In this document: positions 15,402 to 24,233 of the stretch, piece after piece
How positions within the stretch are numbered: position 1 is the first letter of the stretch
Layout: every line of letters starts with the position of its first letter
DNA from: Amycolatopsis benzoatilytica AK 16/65
GTDB taxonomy: Bacteria > Actinomycetota > Actinomycetes > Mycobacteriales > Pseudonocardiaceae
Direction: 5' to 3'
NCBI RefSeq assembly: GCF_000383915.1
Contig: NZ_KB912942.1
Coordinates: 4,555,039-4,619,038 of the forward strand
DNA length: 64,000 bases
Notes under the pieces: model-generated
What the model was told of the DNA's origin: nothing
What the model saw: only the letters and a program-made list of their open reading frames with translations
The model's database searches: none
Program-made: the position numbers and the translations under genes

Positions 15402-17731
15402 CGCAGTGCCTCCCACACGGCAGCCGGGGACAGCGGCAGGTGGGTGACCCGGACGCCGAGAGCATCGGCAATGGCCCCGGCCAGCACCGCGTTCGGGCCG
15501 AGGGTGCCGCCCTCGCCGACTCCGCGTACCCCCAACGGGTTGTCCGCCGGATTCGACAGGTGGTCGATGACGAGGTCCGGGACCTCGGCGCTCGTGGGCA
15601 TGAGGTAGTCCATCAGCGTTCCGGTGGACAGGTTCCCTGACTCGTCGTAGATCAGGTGCTCGTACAGCGCGCCGCCGATGCCCTGGGCGATCGACCCGGC
15701 GATCTGCCCCTCGACGATCTGCGGGTTGATCACCGTGCCCGCGTCCTCGACGCACACCCACTTGAGGATCCGGATTTCTCCGGTCGCCCGGTCGACTTCG
15801 ACGACCGCGGCCTGCGCGCCCGCCGCGAACGCGCCCCGGATCGGGTCGTAGAACTCCGTCGCCTCCAGGCCTGGCTCGATGCCCTCGGGCAGTCGATTCG
15901 ACTCGAGGTAGGCGACCCGGGCGACTTCGGCCAGCGTCCCGAGCGGCTTCGGCTCGCCCACGACCCTGACCTCCCCCGCCTTGATCTCGACATCGGCCGG
16001 GCCCACCTCGAACAACTCGCTCGCCAGCCGGATGATCTTCTCCCGCACCGACGTTCCGGCACGGTGGGCGGCCCCGCCCCCGATGACGGCCTGCCGCGAG
16101 GAAAACGCGCCGAACCCCCACAAGGATTCGTTCGTGTCGCCGATGCGCACCTCGACGTCCTCAAAGCGGACACCGACCGCATCTGCGACGATCTGCGCGA
16201 CTGTCGTCTCCAAGCCCTGCCCCTGCGACGTGACTCCGGAAAGGACAGTCACGCGGCCATCGGGATCGACCCGGACCGTGCAGGCGTCGTGTCCGGTGCG
16301 GAACGGCATCCGCGGCCCCGCGGCAGCAGCCCGGCCGAGGCCGGTCAGCTCGTTGTAGCAGGCCATCCCGAGCCCGATCGGGTTCTTCCCTTCCTCTCGC
16401 CGCCGGCCTTGCTCCACGAGGAAGTCGTCGTAGCCGATGGCGGCGATCGCCTTCTCGAGGCACTCGCCGTACCACCCGGAGTCGTCGACGAGCCGGGACG
16501 GCATCCGGTACGGGATCTCCGCCGGGGTAATCAGATTTCTTCTGCGGATGTCCAAAGAGGACATCCGCAGGGCGGCTGCGGCTTCGTCAAGCAGGGTTTC
16601 CATCGCGAAGACGCTCGCGGGGCGGGCGACGCCGCGATATGGCCCGGATGGCGACGTGTTGGTCGCGACGCCGCGGACAGTGCACCGGTAATTCCGCAAC
16701 CGGTACGGCCCAGACAGGAGCCCGCCGGCCATCAGCGGCTCGATGCCGGCTGTCCACGGGTAGACCGAATAGGCGCCCACGTTGCACGTGACGTCGGCGT
16801 CCAACGCCACCAGCTCGCCGTCGGCGGTGAACCCCGCTCGCACCCGATACCGGTGGTCTCGGGCGTGCGTCGCGGCCAGGAGGTGCTCGGCACGGTCTTC
16901 GACCCACTTCACCGGGATGCCGGGCATCTGCTGTGCGACCAGGCAGACAGCGACGTCTTCGGGATAGAGCACCGCCTTGACGCCGAAACCGCCGCCGACA
17001 TCGGGAGCGATGACCCGGATGGTGCCCTCGGGCAGGCCCAGCAGCTCGGCGAGCATGTTCCGCGCGATGTGCGGCACCTGGGTGCCGGACCAGAACGTCA
17101 GGCGCTCGCCGTCCCAGACCGCCGCCCCGGCTCGGCACTCCATCGGGTTGCCCGCGTGCCGGTTGGTCACCAACTCGCGCTCGATGACCAGATGGGCCTG
17201 CGCCAAGGCATCCGGCACCTCGCCGGTGTCGAAAGTGCGCTCCAGCAGGACGTTGTCCGGCGCGTCTGCGTGCACCGGCTCCTTCGGCGCCACCCATGCG
17301 GTGACCGCGGCGGGCAACGGCTCGTAGTCCACGTCGATCAGCTCGAGCGCATCCTCGGCCTGATACCGATCGTCTGCTACCACTACGGCCACCGGCTCAC
17401 CGGCGAACCGCACCTTGTCCCGGGCCAGGATCGGCTGCTCGGTCTCCACATAGGACGGCAACGCGGACCTCGCACGGAGCCCGATCGCCGCGAACGCCGG
17501 GTGGTCGCCGCTGAACACCGCGCGCGCGGCGACGCCTAGTGCGGAGGTGTCGACGGACTTGATCCGGGCGTGGCCGTAGGGGCTGCGCAGGAACGCGACG
17601 TGTCGCATCCTCGGCAGCTGCAGGTCGGAGACGTACCGGCCGCGGCCGGTCAGCAGCCGCGTGTCCTCTTTGCGGCGGAAGGCTCGTCCGACCGCGCGCC
17701 CGTCGTCGGGCTCGTCGTCGTGCGCGGTCAT
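15398..17731 (-). CDS. Molybdenum hydroxylase large subunit (xanthine oxidase/CoxL superfamily)
   Basis: A 777-aa protein from ATG 17731, overlapping the SDR stop. Domains in order: an aldehyde-oxidase a/b hammerhead (RFAGEPVAVVVADDRYQAEDAL), then the Mo-pterin binding halves with PDVGGGFGVKA, GPYRGVARPASVFAME, VLSGVTSQGQGLETTVAQIVAD and the catalytic Glu in RGVGEGG. True CO dehydrogenases carry a Cys in an AYRCSFR loop; here the loop reads PYRGVAR, so this is not a CO dehydrogenase but an uncharacterised hydroxylase or aldehyde oxidoreductase. It acts with the CoxM- and CoxS-like subunits downstream. Neighbouring alcohol and aldehyde dehydrogenases fit a pathway oxidising an alcohol or N-heterocycle. 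Confidence 0.93.
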   Translation of the reverse strand: MTAHDDEPDDGRAVGRAFRRKEDTRLLTGRGRYVSDLQLPRMRHVAFLRSPYGHARIKSVDTSALGVAARAVFSGDHPAFAAIGLRARSALPSYVETEQPILARDKVRFAGEPVAVVVADDRYQAEDALELIDVDYEPLPAAVTAWVAPKEPVHADAPDNVLLERTFDTGEVPDALAQAHLVIERELVTNRHAGNPMECRAGAAVWDGERLTFWSGTQVPHIARNMLAELLGLPEGTIRVIAPDVGGGFGVKAVLYPEDVAVCLVAQQMPGIPVKWVEDRAEHLLAATHARDHRYRVRAGFTADGELVALDADVTCNVGAYSVYPWTAGIEPLMAGGLLSGPYRLRNYRCTVRGVATNTSPSGPYRGVARPASVFAMETLLDEAAAALRMSSLDIRRRNLITPAEIPYRMPSRLVDDSGWYGECLEKAIAAIGYDDFLVEQGRRREEGKNPIGLGMACYNELTGLGRAAAAGPRMPFRTGHDACTVRVDPDGRVTVLSGVTSQGQGLETTVAQIVADAVGVRFEDVEVRIGDTNESLWGFGAFSSRQAVIGGGAAHRAGTSVREKIIRLASELFEVGPADVEIKAGEVRVVGEPKPLGTLAEVARVAYLESNRLPEGIEPGLEATEFYDPIRGAFAAGAQAAVVEVDRATGEIRILKWVCVEDAGTVINPQIVEGQIAGSIAQGIGGALYEHLIYDESGNLSTGTLMDYLMPTSAEVPDLVIDHLSNPADNPLGVRGVGEGGTLGPNAVLAGAIADALGVRVTHLPLSPAAVWEALR

Positions 17732-18498
17732 GGCATCGTGTACCCGCCGTTGACCGACACGATCTGCCCGGTGGTCCAGGACGACAGCGGCGAGGCCAAC
17801 AGCAGGATGGTCGGGGTGATGTCGGCGGGCGTGCCCAGGCGGCGCAGCGGGTACGCGGAGAGGATCTTCTTCATCTTGGCCTCGTCCGCGTTGCCGGTGT
17901 GGGCGTCGAGGCTCTGGGTCTGCACGAGCGCGATCGAGACGGCGTTCGCACGGATCTTGTGCCGCGCCAGTTCTTTGGCCAGCGATTTGGTCAACCCGAC
18001 GGTTGTCGAGCGGGTGGTCGCCGTGACGAGCAGCCGCGATTCGCCCACGCGGCCGGAGTCGCCCATCAGGCTGACGATCGACCCGCCGCCGTTCTCCGCC
18101 ATCTGCCGAGCCACCGCCTGGGTGACGCGCAGCGTGCCCGCCACCGTCACCCCGATCTGCGGCGCCCAGTCCTCTTCGGTCGTCTCGAGGAACGGCTTGC
18201 TCTGGGTCGCGGCCGCGTTGTTGACCAGCACGTCGATCGACCCCATCTGGTCGGCGACCTCGGCCACCGCGCGCATCACGGATTCGCCGTCCTGCAGGTT
18301 CGCGCCCACGGCGATCGCCTTGACGCCCAGAGCAGCCGCCTCCTTCGCGCCTTGTTCCGCGCCGTCGGAGGAGGAGTTGTAGTGGAAGGCGACATTGGCG
18401 CCTTCCGCTGCGAACGCGAGCCCGATCGCACGGCCCAGGCCCTGCCCGGCACCGGTTACGAGGACGTTCTTGCCGCGGAGCTGAAGATCCATGGTCAT
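17728..18498 (-). CDS. SDR-family protein with an altered active site
   Basis: A 256-aa protein starting at ATG 18498 (overlapping the MBL stop) or ATG 18492. The Rossmann cofactor motif VTGAGQGLGRAIG and the NNAAA motif are intact, as is VGLTKSLAKELA after the active site. The classical YxxxK is absent: the aligned segment reads TATTR, so Tyr is Thr and Lys is Arg. The family Ser may survive in SLMGDSG. Either the protein uses another chemistry or it binds nucleotide without classical reduction. The C-terminus GTPADI and VSVNGGYTMP are normal SDR features. Confidence 0.88.
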   Translation of the reverse strand: MTMDLQLRGKNVLVTGAGQGLGRAIGLAFAAEGANVAFHYNSSSDGAEQGAKEAAALGVKAIAVGANLQDGESVMRAVAEVADQMGSIDVLVNNAAATQSKPFLETTEEDWAPQIGVTVAGTLRVTQAVARQMAENGGGSIVSLMGDSGRVGESRLLVTATTRSTTVGLTKSLAKELARHKIRANAVSIALVQTQSLDAHTGNADEAKMKKILSAYPLRRLGTPADITPTILLLASPLSSWTTGQIVSVNGGYTMP

Positions 18499-19289
18499 TC
18501 CTTCTCGAGTGGGGTGAACCGGCGCTCGCCGTCCACGGTGATCAGGCGGCCGGGCGGGAAGTGCGCGGCGGCGACGAAATCGGGCTGGTCCGTGACGACC
18601 GCGACGAGGTCCGCGCGCACCTTCCGCGCGGCCACCGGGTCAAGGTCGAAGACGGCTTCCCATGCGGGATCCGTGAGTTCGACCGGGGAGTGCGCGACAT
18701 CGCCGAGCAGCATCGCCCGTTCCCCTTCGCTCGACACCACGTAGACCGCAGTCCCCGGGGTGTGGCCGGGCAGGTGGCGGACGTCGAACCCCGGAGCGAG
18801 GGTGGTGTCGTGCTCGAACGTCTCCAGCCGCTCGGTGAGCGGGGAAAGCTTGCGCACCGCGCCTGGATCGGCGTCGGGACTCTCGACGAAGTGCGCCCAG
18901 TCGGCGCGGTGGACGCGGTAGGTCGCGTCCGGGAACACGACCTCGCCCTTCTTCGTGGCCCACCCCACGTGGTCGAAGTGCAGGTGGGTGAAGACGACGT
19001 CGGTGACGTCCCAGGGATCCACCCCGAGCGCACGCAGGCTCTCCAGAAACCGCCCGCCGTGGTACTTGTCGTTGTCGATCGTCCCGACACCCGCATCCAC
19101 CAGGATGACCCGTTCCCCGGTCCGCACCAGGAAGCCGCCGAGCTCGAGCCGCAGGCGGCCGGACTCGTCGAGGAGATGCTCGTGACAGGACCACGCGTCC
19201 GACCGCCCCGGGTAGGTCAGCACCTCGCGGGCAGGCTCCTGGCCGTAACCGTCGTAGACGGGTTCGACGCTCAGCGCCCCGACCTTCAT
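18495..19289 (-). CDS. MBL-fold metallo-hydrolase
   Basis: A 264-aa protein; ATG 19289 overlaps the TGA of the alcohol dehydrogenase. The two-metal site is clear: THLHFDH (HxHxDH), HLPGHTPG, LLGDVAHSP, and a final His in AAAHFP. An N-terminal insertion (SDAWSCHEHLLD) precedes LGGFLVRTGERVILVDAGVG, as in the lactonase-like group (AiiA/AhlD type). A hydrolase for a lactone, ester or thioester in this oxidation operon would fit. The substrate is not predictable from sequence. Confidence 0.9.
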   Translation of the reverse strand: MKVGALSVEPVYDGYGQEPAREVLTYPGRSDAWSCHEHLLDESGRLRLELGGFLVRTGERVILVDAGVGTIDNDKYHGGRFLESLRALGVDPWDVTDVVFTHLHFDHVGWATKKGEVVFPDATYRVHRADWAHFVESPDADPGAVRKLSPLTERLETFEHDTTLAPGFDVRHLPGHTPGTAVYVVSSEGERAMLLGDVAHSPVELTDPAWEAVFDLDPVAARKVRADLVAVVTDQPDFVAAAHFPPGRLITVDGERRFTPLEKE

Positions 19290-20398
19290 CGGGCACCGTC
19301 CGGCACGACCAACGTGCGGATGCCGCGTCCGGCGGCCATTTCCGCCAGCGCAGCCTCCACATCGGACAGTTTGCCGTGCCCGGTCACCATCGCCGCCAAG
19401 TCGAGCCGGCCGTCCCGGATGTGGTCGAAATAGCGCGGCAGGTCTCGGTTCGCGTCCAGCGAGCCGGCGACACAGCCCACGAGGGTTCGGGCGAAGTGGA
19501 ACAGTTCCAAGGCACTGAAGCTGACCTGGTCGTCCTTTCCGCCGATGCCGACCACGCATGCGGTCCCGCCACGCCGGGTCATTCCCCACGCGTCGCGGAT
19601 CGTCCGCGAGGAACCCACGCAGTCGAAAGCGAAGTCGACGCCTTGCTTGTCGGTGAGCCCGCGGACGGCCTTCTTGGTGTTGTCGTCGGCTGGCACGAAG
19701 TGGTGCGCGCCGAGCGCGATCGCCAAACTCGCCTTGTCCTGATTGCGATCCACCGCGATGACATTCGCGGCGCCGGCGAGTCGGGCGCCCTGCACCGCGG
19801 CCAGTCCGACGCCGCCGAGGCCGACGACGAGCACCGACGAGCCGGGAGTGACGGCGGCGGTCTTCGTGACCGCGCCCACGCCAGTCGTGATGGCGCAGCC
19901 CAGCAAAGCGGCGTCTTCAGTGCTGATGTCGTCGGGCACCTTGACCGCAGCCGCGGACGGGACGACGGTCTGGTCGGCGAACGAGCCGACCGTCAGTCCG
20001 GGGTAGACCGGCTCACCCGACGAGTCCAGCGCGTAGGGCTCGGCACCCCGCGCGGACCCGTTGACGCACAAGTGCGGTTCGTTGCGCGCGCAGCTGACGC
20101 AGTGCCCGCACGGCGTGATCCACAGCAGGATGACGCGGTCGCCTTCCCGCAGGTCTGTGACGGCGGAACCGGTCTCCACTACGGTGCCGCAGGCTTCGTG
20201 CCCGAGCACCGCAGGCAACTGCTGGGCGAGCACGCCGCGGGCAAGCGACAGGTCGGAGTGGCAAACGCCAGTGGCGTCGATGCGTACCCGGATGTCACCC
20301 GCCCCAACGTCCTTCAGCCGGATGCGTTCGACCTCCATCGGCTTGTCCGGCGACCGCAGCACGAGCGCGTTCACTTCGACCTGGTATCCGTCCGTCAC
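19286..20398 (-). CDS. Zinc-dependent alcohol dehydrogenase (medium-chain)
   Basis: A 370-aa protein from GTG 20398, overlapping the aldehyde dehydrogenase stop. The catalytic zinc ligands are in GVCHSD and LGHEACG. The structural zinc site is CGHCVSCARNEPHLC. The nucleotide fold is VLVVGLGGVGLAAVQGA, with an Asp afterwards (AVDRNQDK) indicating NAD(H). The closest family pattern is the class III/NDMA-type actinobacterial enzymes. It should oxidise a primary alcohol to an aldehyde for the neighbouring aldehyde dehydrogenase. Confidence 0.93.
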   Translation of the reverse strand: MTDGYQVEVNALVLRSPDKPMEVERIRLKDVGAGDIRVRIDATGVCHSDLSLARGVLAQQLPAVLGHEACGTVVETGSAVTDLREGDRVILLWITPCGHCVSCARNEPHLCVNGSARGAEPYALDSSGEPVYPGLTVGSFADQTVVPSAAAVKVPDDISTEDAALLGCAITTGVGAVTKTAAVTPGSSVLVVGLGGVGLAAVQGARLAGAANVIAVDRNQDKASLAIALGAHHFVPADDNTKKAVRGLTDKQGVDFAFDCVGSSRTIRDAWGMTRRGGTACVVGIGGKDDQVSFSALELFHFARTLVGCVAGSLDANRDLPRYFDHIRDGRLDLAAMVTGHGKLSDVEAALAEMAAGRGIRTLVVPDGAR

Positions 20399-21795
20399 AG
20401 CTGCACCGCCTTGATCTCGAGGACGTCTTCGATGCCGAAGTCGCCGATCTCCCGGCCGACGCCGGACTGCTTGTAACCGCCGAAGGGGGCGCGCGGGTTG
20501 AACGGCGCCGCGTTGACGTCGATCTGGCCGGTGCGGATCCGGGCCGCCCAGTCCAGTGCCTGGTCGACGTCGTCGATCCACAGCGCGCCGCCGAGGCCGT
20601 AGATCGAGTCGTTGGCCAGCTCGATCGCGTGGTCGTCGGAGTCGGCCGGCAGGATCGACAGGACCGGGCCGAAGATCTCTTCCCTGGCGAGCCGTGAGGC
20701 GGGGTCGACCTCGCTGAAGACGGCTGGGGCGACGAAGTGTCCGTTGTCCGGAACCGGAAGGCTCCCCGTGACAAGCTTGCCGCCCTGCGGGTCGAGGAAG
20801 CTCTCGACCTCCTTGCGCTGCCCCGCCGAGATCAGCGGGCCGAGCCGGTCGCCGGGCACGTACTTGGCCGCCGCCGCGGCGGCGAGCTGCTCCACCTGCG
20901 CCAAGCGGGACGCCGGGACGATGAGGCGGGACAACGCCGTGCAGGTCTGGCCGCCGTTGAGGAAGCAGTTGGCCACGGTCACCTTGACCGCCTTCGCCAG
21001 CAGCTCGTCGGACACGTCCGAGAGCACCACGCTCGCGGACTTGCCGCCGAGTTCCAGGGTTACGCCCTTGACGGTCGCGGCCGCGGCCGCGGCGACCTGC
21101 CGCCCCACCGGCGTGGAGCCGGTGAAGGAGACGTGGTCGACGCCCGGGTGGCGAGACAGCAGGTCACCCACCACCCGACCGCCTCCGGTGACCAGGTTCA
21201 GCACCCCGGGCGGGAACTTGGCGGCCTCGAAAGCGCGTGCCAGCTCGAACGCGGTCAGCGGGGTGAGGGCGGCGGGCTTGAGCACCACTGTGCAGCCGGC
21301 CGCGATCGCCGGAACGACCTTCACGATCACCTGGTGCAGCGGGAGATTCCACGGCGTCACCGCCGCGACGACGCCGACCGGCTCGCGCAGGATCACCGAG
21401 TTGTCGCGCTGGGCGCGGAAGGGGAATTCCGCGAGGGCGTCCGCCGTGCGGGCGATGACGGCGAGCGGCACGTCCACGTGCAGCTTCCGTGCCAGCGGCA
21501 GCGGTGAGCCTTGTTCGCGGTTGACGAGGCCGGCGAAGGCGTCGGCCCGGTCCGCGAGGACGTCCTTCAGGCGGCGCAGCGCCGCCACCCGGTCTTCGAC
21601 CGGCGTGGCCGCCCACTTCGGGAAGGCCGCGCGGGCGGCGCTCACCGCCTGGTCGACGTCGAACTCGGTCCCCTGGGTCACCACACCGGTGATTTCCTCG
21701 GTGGCCGGGTTCTCGACTTCGCTGTCGTCGCCGTGGCCGGCGACCCAGTCGCCGCCGATGTAGAGCGCGGGTTCGCGGATCAGCTCGTCCGTCAC
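20395..21795 (-). CDS. NAD(P)-dependent aldehyde dehydrogenase
   Basis: A 466-aa protein from GTG 21795, overlapping the CoxG-like stop. The Asn in TPWNLPLHQ, the cofactor Lys in VVLKPA, FTGSTPVGRQ, the general base in LELGGKS and the nucleophile in NGGQTCTALSR are all present, as is EEIFGPVLS. It should convert the aldehyde from the alcohol dehydrogenase to the acid, which the acyl-CoA synthetase can then activate. The C-terminus reads GGYKQSGVGRE as in standard ALDHs. Confidence 0.95.
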   Translation of the reverse strand: MTDELIREPALYIGGDWVAGHGDDSEVENPATEEITGVVTQGTEFDVDQAVSAARAAFPKWAATPVEDRVAALRRLKDVLADRADAFAGLVNREQGSPLPLARKLHVDVPLAVIARTADALAEFPFRAQRDNSVILREPVGVVAAVTPWNLPLHQVIVKVVPAIAAGCTVVLKPAALTPLTAFELARAFEAAKFPPGVLNLVTGGGRVVGDLLSRHPGVDHVSFTGSTPVGRQVAAAAAATVKGVTLELGGKSASVVLSDVSDELLAKAVKVTVANCFLNGGQTCTALSRLIVPASRLAQVEQLAAAAAAKYVPGDRLGPLISAGQRKEVESFLDPQGGKLVTGSLPVPDNGHFVAPAVFSEVDPASRLAREEIFGPVLSILPADSDDHAIELANDSIYGLGGALWIDDVDQALDWAARIRTGQIDVNAAPFNPRAPFGGYKQSGVGREIGDFGIEDVLEIKAVQL

Positions 21796-22511
21796 AGGAC
21801 CGCCTCCTCGGGGTAGGTCCGGCCGGTTGCGACCGGAAACGACAGGTTGATCACTACGGGCGGGGCGACCGACGGGGCACCGGAACGGCCGCGGTTGCGC
21901 AACACCAGGATCCCGGCCAGGAGCGCGATCAGTCCGCCGACGACGGGCAGCGCGCGCTTGGCGATCAGGCCGCCCATGCTCGAGAAGACGTCGAGCGCTT
22001 CGACCTCGTCGGCGGGAGCGGCGGCGCGGGCCGCGCCAGGCGCCTCGGTCGACGCGGAGCCCGGGGCGAACTCGGCTTCCAGCCGTCGCACGAACTGGCC
22101 GATCAGCTTGTTCGTGACGTCCGAGATGACTCCCCGGCCGAACTGGGCGACCCGCCCGGACAAGTCGAGCTCGGTGCGGACGTCGACCTTGGTTCCCGAC
22201 CCCTGTTCGGCCAGGCTCATGGTCACCGTCGCCGCGGCGTTGCCTTGCCCGCCCGCGTCCTTGCCTTCGGCACGGACCACCGCTCGGTGCGCTTTGTCGT
22301 CCTTCTCGGCGAACCGGGCGGTTCCCCGGTACTGCGCCGACACGGGGCCGACCTTGATCTTGACCCCGCCGCGGTACACGCCGTCCTCCACGCCCTGCAG
22401 CGAGGCGCCCGGCAGGCACGGTGCGACGCGTTCCAGATCGGTCAGCACCCGCCAGGCGTCATCGACCGGCAGATTGACCGTGAAGGTGTTGGAGAGCTCC
22501 ACCTGAACCAC
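21792..22511 (-). CDS. CoxG-like SRPBCC protein with C-terminal membrane anchor
   Basis: A 239-aa protein from GTG 22511. GTG 22502 (reading VELSNTF) is an attractive alternative with AGGTGG five bases ahead. Residues 1-150 match the CO dehydrogenase subunit G (CoxG) lipid-transfer-like fold: FTVNLPVDDAWRVLTDLERVAPCLPGA, then VKIKVGPVSAQYRGTARF. An Ala/Pro linker and one hydrophobic helix (VVGGLIALLAGILVL) followed by Arg residues anchor it in the membrane. CoxG recruits molybdenum hydroxylases to the membrane in carboxydotrophs; here it should do so for the enzyme encoded downstream. It is the first gene of the coupled operon. Confidence 0.9.
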   Translation of the reverse strand: MVQVELSNTFTVNLPVDDAWRVLTDLERVAPCLPGASLQGVEDGVYRGGVKIKVGPVSAQYRGTARFAEKDDKAHRAVVRAEGKDAGGQGNAAATVTMSLAEQGSGTKVDVRTELDLSGRVAQFGRGVISDVTNKLIGQFVRRLEAEFAPGSASTEAPGAARAAAPADEVEALDVFSSMGGLIAKRALPVVGGLIALLAGILVLRNRGRSGAPSVAPPVVINLSFPVATGRTYPEEAVL

Positions 22512-22514
22512 CTT

Positions 22515-22530
22515 ACTAATTAACGTTAGT
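22515..22530 (-). promoter_or_regulatory. TetR-type operator upstream of the CoxG-led operon
   Basis: ACTAATTAACGTTAGT has half-sites ACTAA/TTAGT with a 6-bp spacer, in an AT-rich island directly before the CoxG-like start. The same 16-bp architecture occurs at 24150-24165. Confidence 0.65.
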
Positions 22531-22577
22531 TTGTATGCTACGGGCAGTCGGATGCCAGGTCAATGACGCGGGGCCCC

Positions 22578-24122
22578 TCAGCCGGCCGGCGTCGGCAACT
22601 GCTTCCGCAGAAGGAACCGCATGATCTTGCCCGAGCCTGTGCGCGGGATCGACTCGATCTCGAAGACGTCTGCCGGGACCTTGAACTTCGACAGCTCGCG
22701 GGCGCATCGGCCCAAGAGCGCGTCGACGTCCAGCTTTCCCGGCTCTTCCGGGACGACGAACGCCACCGGCACCTCGCCGAGATCGGGGTGCTCACGCGCC
22801 ACCACGGCGGCATCGCGGACTTCGTCCGCTTTGAGCAGCACGGCTTCGACCTCGGCCGGGTAGATATTCTCCCCGCCCCGGATGATGAGCTCCTTGGTCC
22901 GGCCGCTGATGGTCAGGAAGCCGTTGGCATCGCGCCTGCCCAAGTCTCCGGTCCGGTACCAGCCGTCCTGGAGCACTTCGGCGGTGGCCTCGTCGAGGTT
23001 GTGATAGCCGCGCATCACATTCGGTCCGCTGACCCACAGCTCGCCTTCTTCGCCCACGCCGACATCGCGACCGCTCACCGGGTCCACCAGGCGCACCCCG
23101 ATCCCCGGCATCGGCAGCCCGCACGAGCCGAGCACGCGCCCGCCGTCGGGGGTGTTCATGGTGACCATCGTCGAGGTCTCGGTGATGCCGTAGCCCTCCA
23201 GCAGCTTGACTCCGAACACCTGCTCGAATTCGGCGTTCAGGGCAGCGGGCAGGATCGCCCCGGCGGACAGGCACAGCCGCAGTCCTTCGGCATCGACCGT
23301 GCGTTCCCGGGCGGAGTGCACGAGGTACTGGAACATGGTCGGCACTCCGGGCAGGATGGTGAAGTCCTCCGTGGCCAGCAAATCGAGCACCCGGCCGGGC
23401 GAGAACCTGGGCAGGATGCGTTCGGTCGCGCCCGTCGCGAACACTCCCAGCACGCACAGGACCAGCGCGTAGGAATGGAACAACGGCAAGGGACACAGCA
23501 CCCGGTCCTGTTCGGACATTCCGGCGATCGGGGCCCAGCACGCGGCCACCACCCACAGGCAGCCGCGCTGCGTGAGCACAACCCCCTTGGGCCGGCCGGT
23601 GGTCCCGGAGGTGTAAAGCATCCACGCGGCGTCGTCCAGTCCGAGGTCGTCGCGCGGCGGGCCGGCAGGCTCGGTGGTGGCAAGTTCCTCGTACGACCGC
23701 GCGTCCTCGACCCGGCCCGGCCGGACCACGAGGACCATCGCGCCTCGGAGGCGGCCGAGCTCGCGGGCGTGCGCGAGGTGGGCCCGGTCGGTGATGATGA
23801 CCGAGGCGCCGGAGTCGACGAGCATGTGCTCGATCTCCGCGGGAGCGGCATCGGCGTTCACACAGACGCCGACCAGCGAAGCCCGGGTCGTCATGAGGTA
23901 GGCCTCGGCGATGTCCGCACTGTTGTCCAGGTAGATCAGCACGCGATCACCCCGGGCAATGCCCGCGCTGACCAGGTGACCGGCCACCCGGCGGGTGCGG
24001 TCGGCGAGGTCCTGGTAGCTGACTGAACGACGGTCGTCGCTGAAAACGATCTTGTCGCCCCACCGCGCAGCCTGCTCGACGAGCAGCTGCGGCACGGGAC
24101 GGATCAGCTCGACTCTGAGCAT
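22578..24122 (-). CDS. Acyl-CoA synthetase (class I adenylate-forming)
   Basis: A 514-aa protein. ATG 24122 is chosen because AGGAG lies six bases upstream; a GTG at 24128 sits inside that signal. Core motifs in order: YTSGTTGRPKG (phosphate loop), GYGITET, YRTGDLG, RTKELIIRGGENIYPAEVE and the catalytic Lys in PRTGSGKIMR. It activates a carboxylic acid with ATP and CoA. It resembles long- or medium-chain and aromatic acyl-CoA ligases of actinobacterial degradation clusters. It lies between a TetR gene and the coupled operon and has its own operator at 24150. Confidence 0.94.
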   Translation of the reverse strand: MLRVELIRPVPQLLVEQAARWGDKIVFSDDRRSVSYQDLADRTRRVAGHLVSAGIARGDRVLIYLDNSADIAEAYLMTTRASLVGVCVNADAAPAEIEHMLVDSGASVIITDRAHLAHARELGRLRGAMVLVVRPGRVEDARSYEELATTEPAGPPRDDLGLDDAAWMLYTSGTTGRPKGVVLTQRGCLWVVAACWAPIAGMSEQDRVLCPLPLFHSYALVLCVLGVFATGATERILPRFSPGRVLDLLATEDFTILPGVPTMFQYLVHSARERTVDAEGLRLCLSAGAILPAALNAEFEQVFGVKLLEGYGITETSTMVTMNTPDGGRVLGSCGLPMPGIGVRLVDPVSGRDVGVGEEGELWVSGPNVMRGYHNLDEATAEVLQDGWYRTGDLGRRDANGFLTISGRTKELIIRGGENIYPAEVEAVLLKADEVRDAAVVAREHPDLGEVPVAFVVPEEPGKLDVDALLGRCARELSKFKVPADVFEIESIPRTGSGKIMRFLLRKQLPTPAG

Positions 24123-24149
24123 GAGCACTCCTGACGGGACAAGTTACTA

Positions 24150-24165
24150 ACTAATGCTCGTTAGT
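24150..24165 (-). promoter_or_regulatory. TetR-type operator upstream of the acyl-CoA synthetase
   Basis: ACTAATGCTCGTTAGT again has ACTAA and TTAGT half-sites 6 bp apart. It is 28 bp before the ATG at 24122 and identical in layout to the site at 22515-22530. Confidence 0.65.
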
Positions 24166-24233
24166 TTTGTCAGGGTAGCGCTGCCCTTCTCACTGCACAA
24201 GGGGTCGGCCGGGAGAGTCGGGCCGAGGGCCGG

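Noticed and set aside
15656..17539. 627-codon plus-strand frame
   Set aside because: Mirror of the hydroxylase large subunit, rich in Arg, Asp and His, with no motifs.
15398..17731. Calling the coxMSL-like genes a CO dehydrogenase
   Set aside because: The large subunit lacks the Cys-containing AYRCSFR loop that binds copper in CO dehydrogenase.
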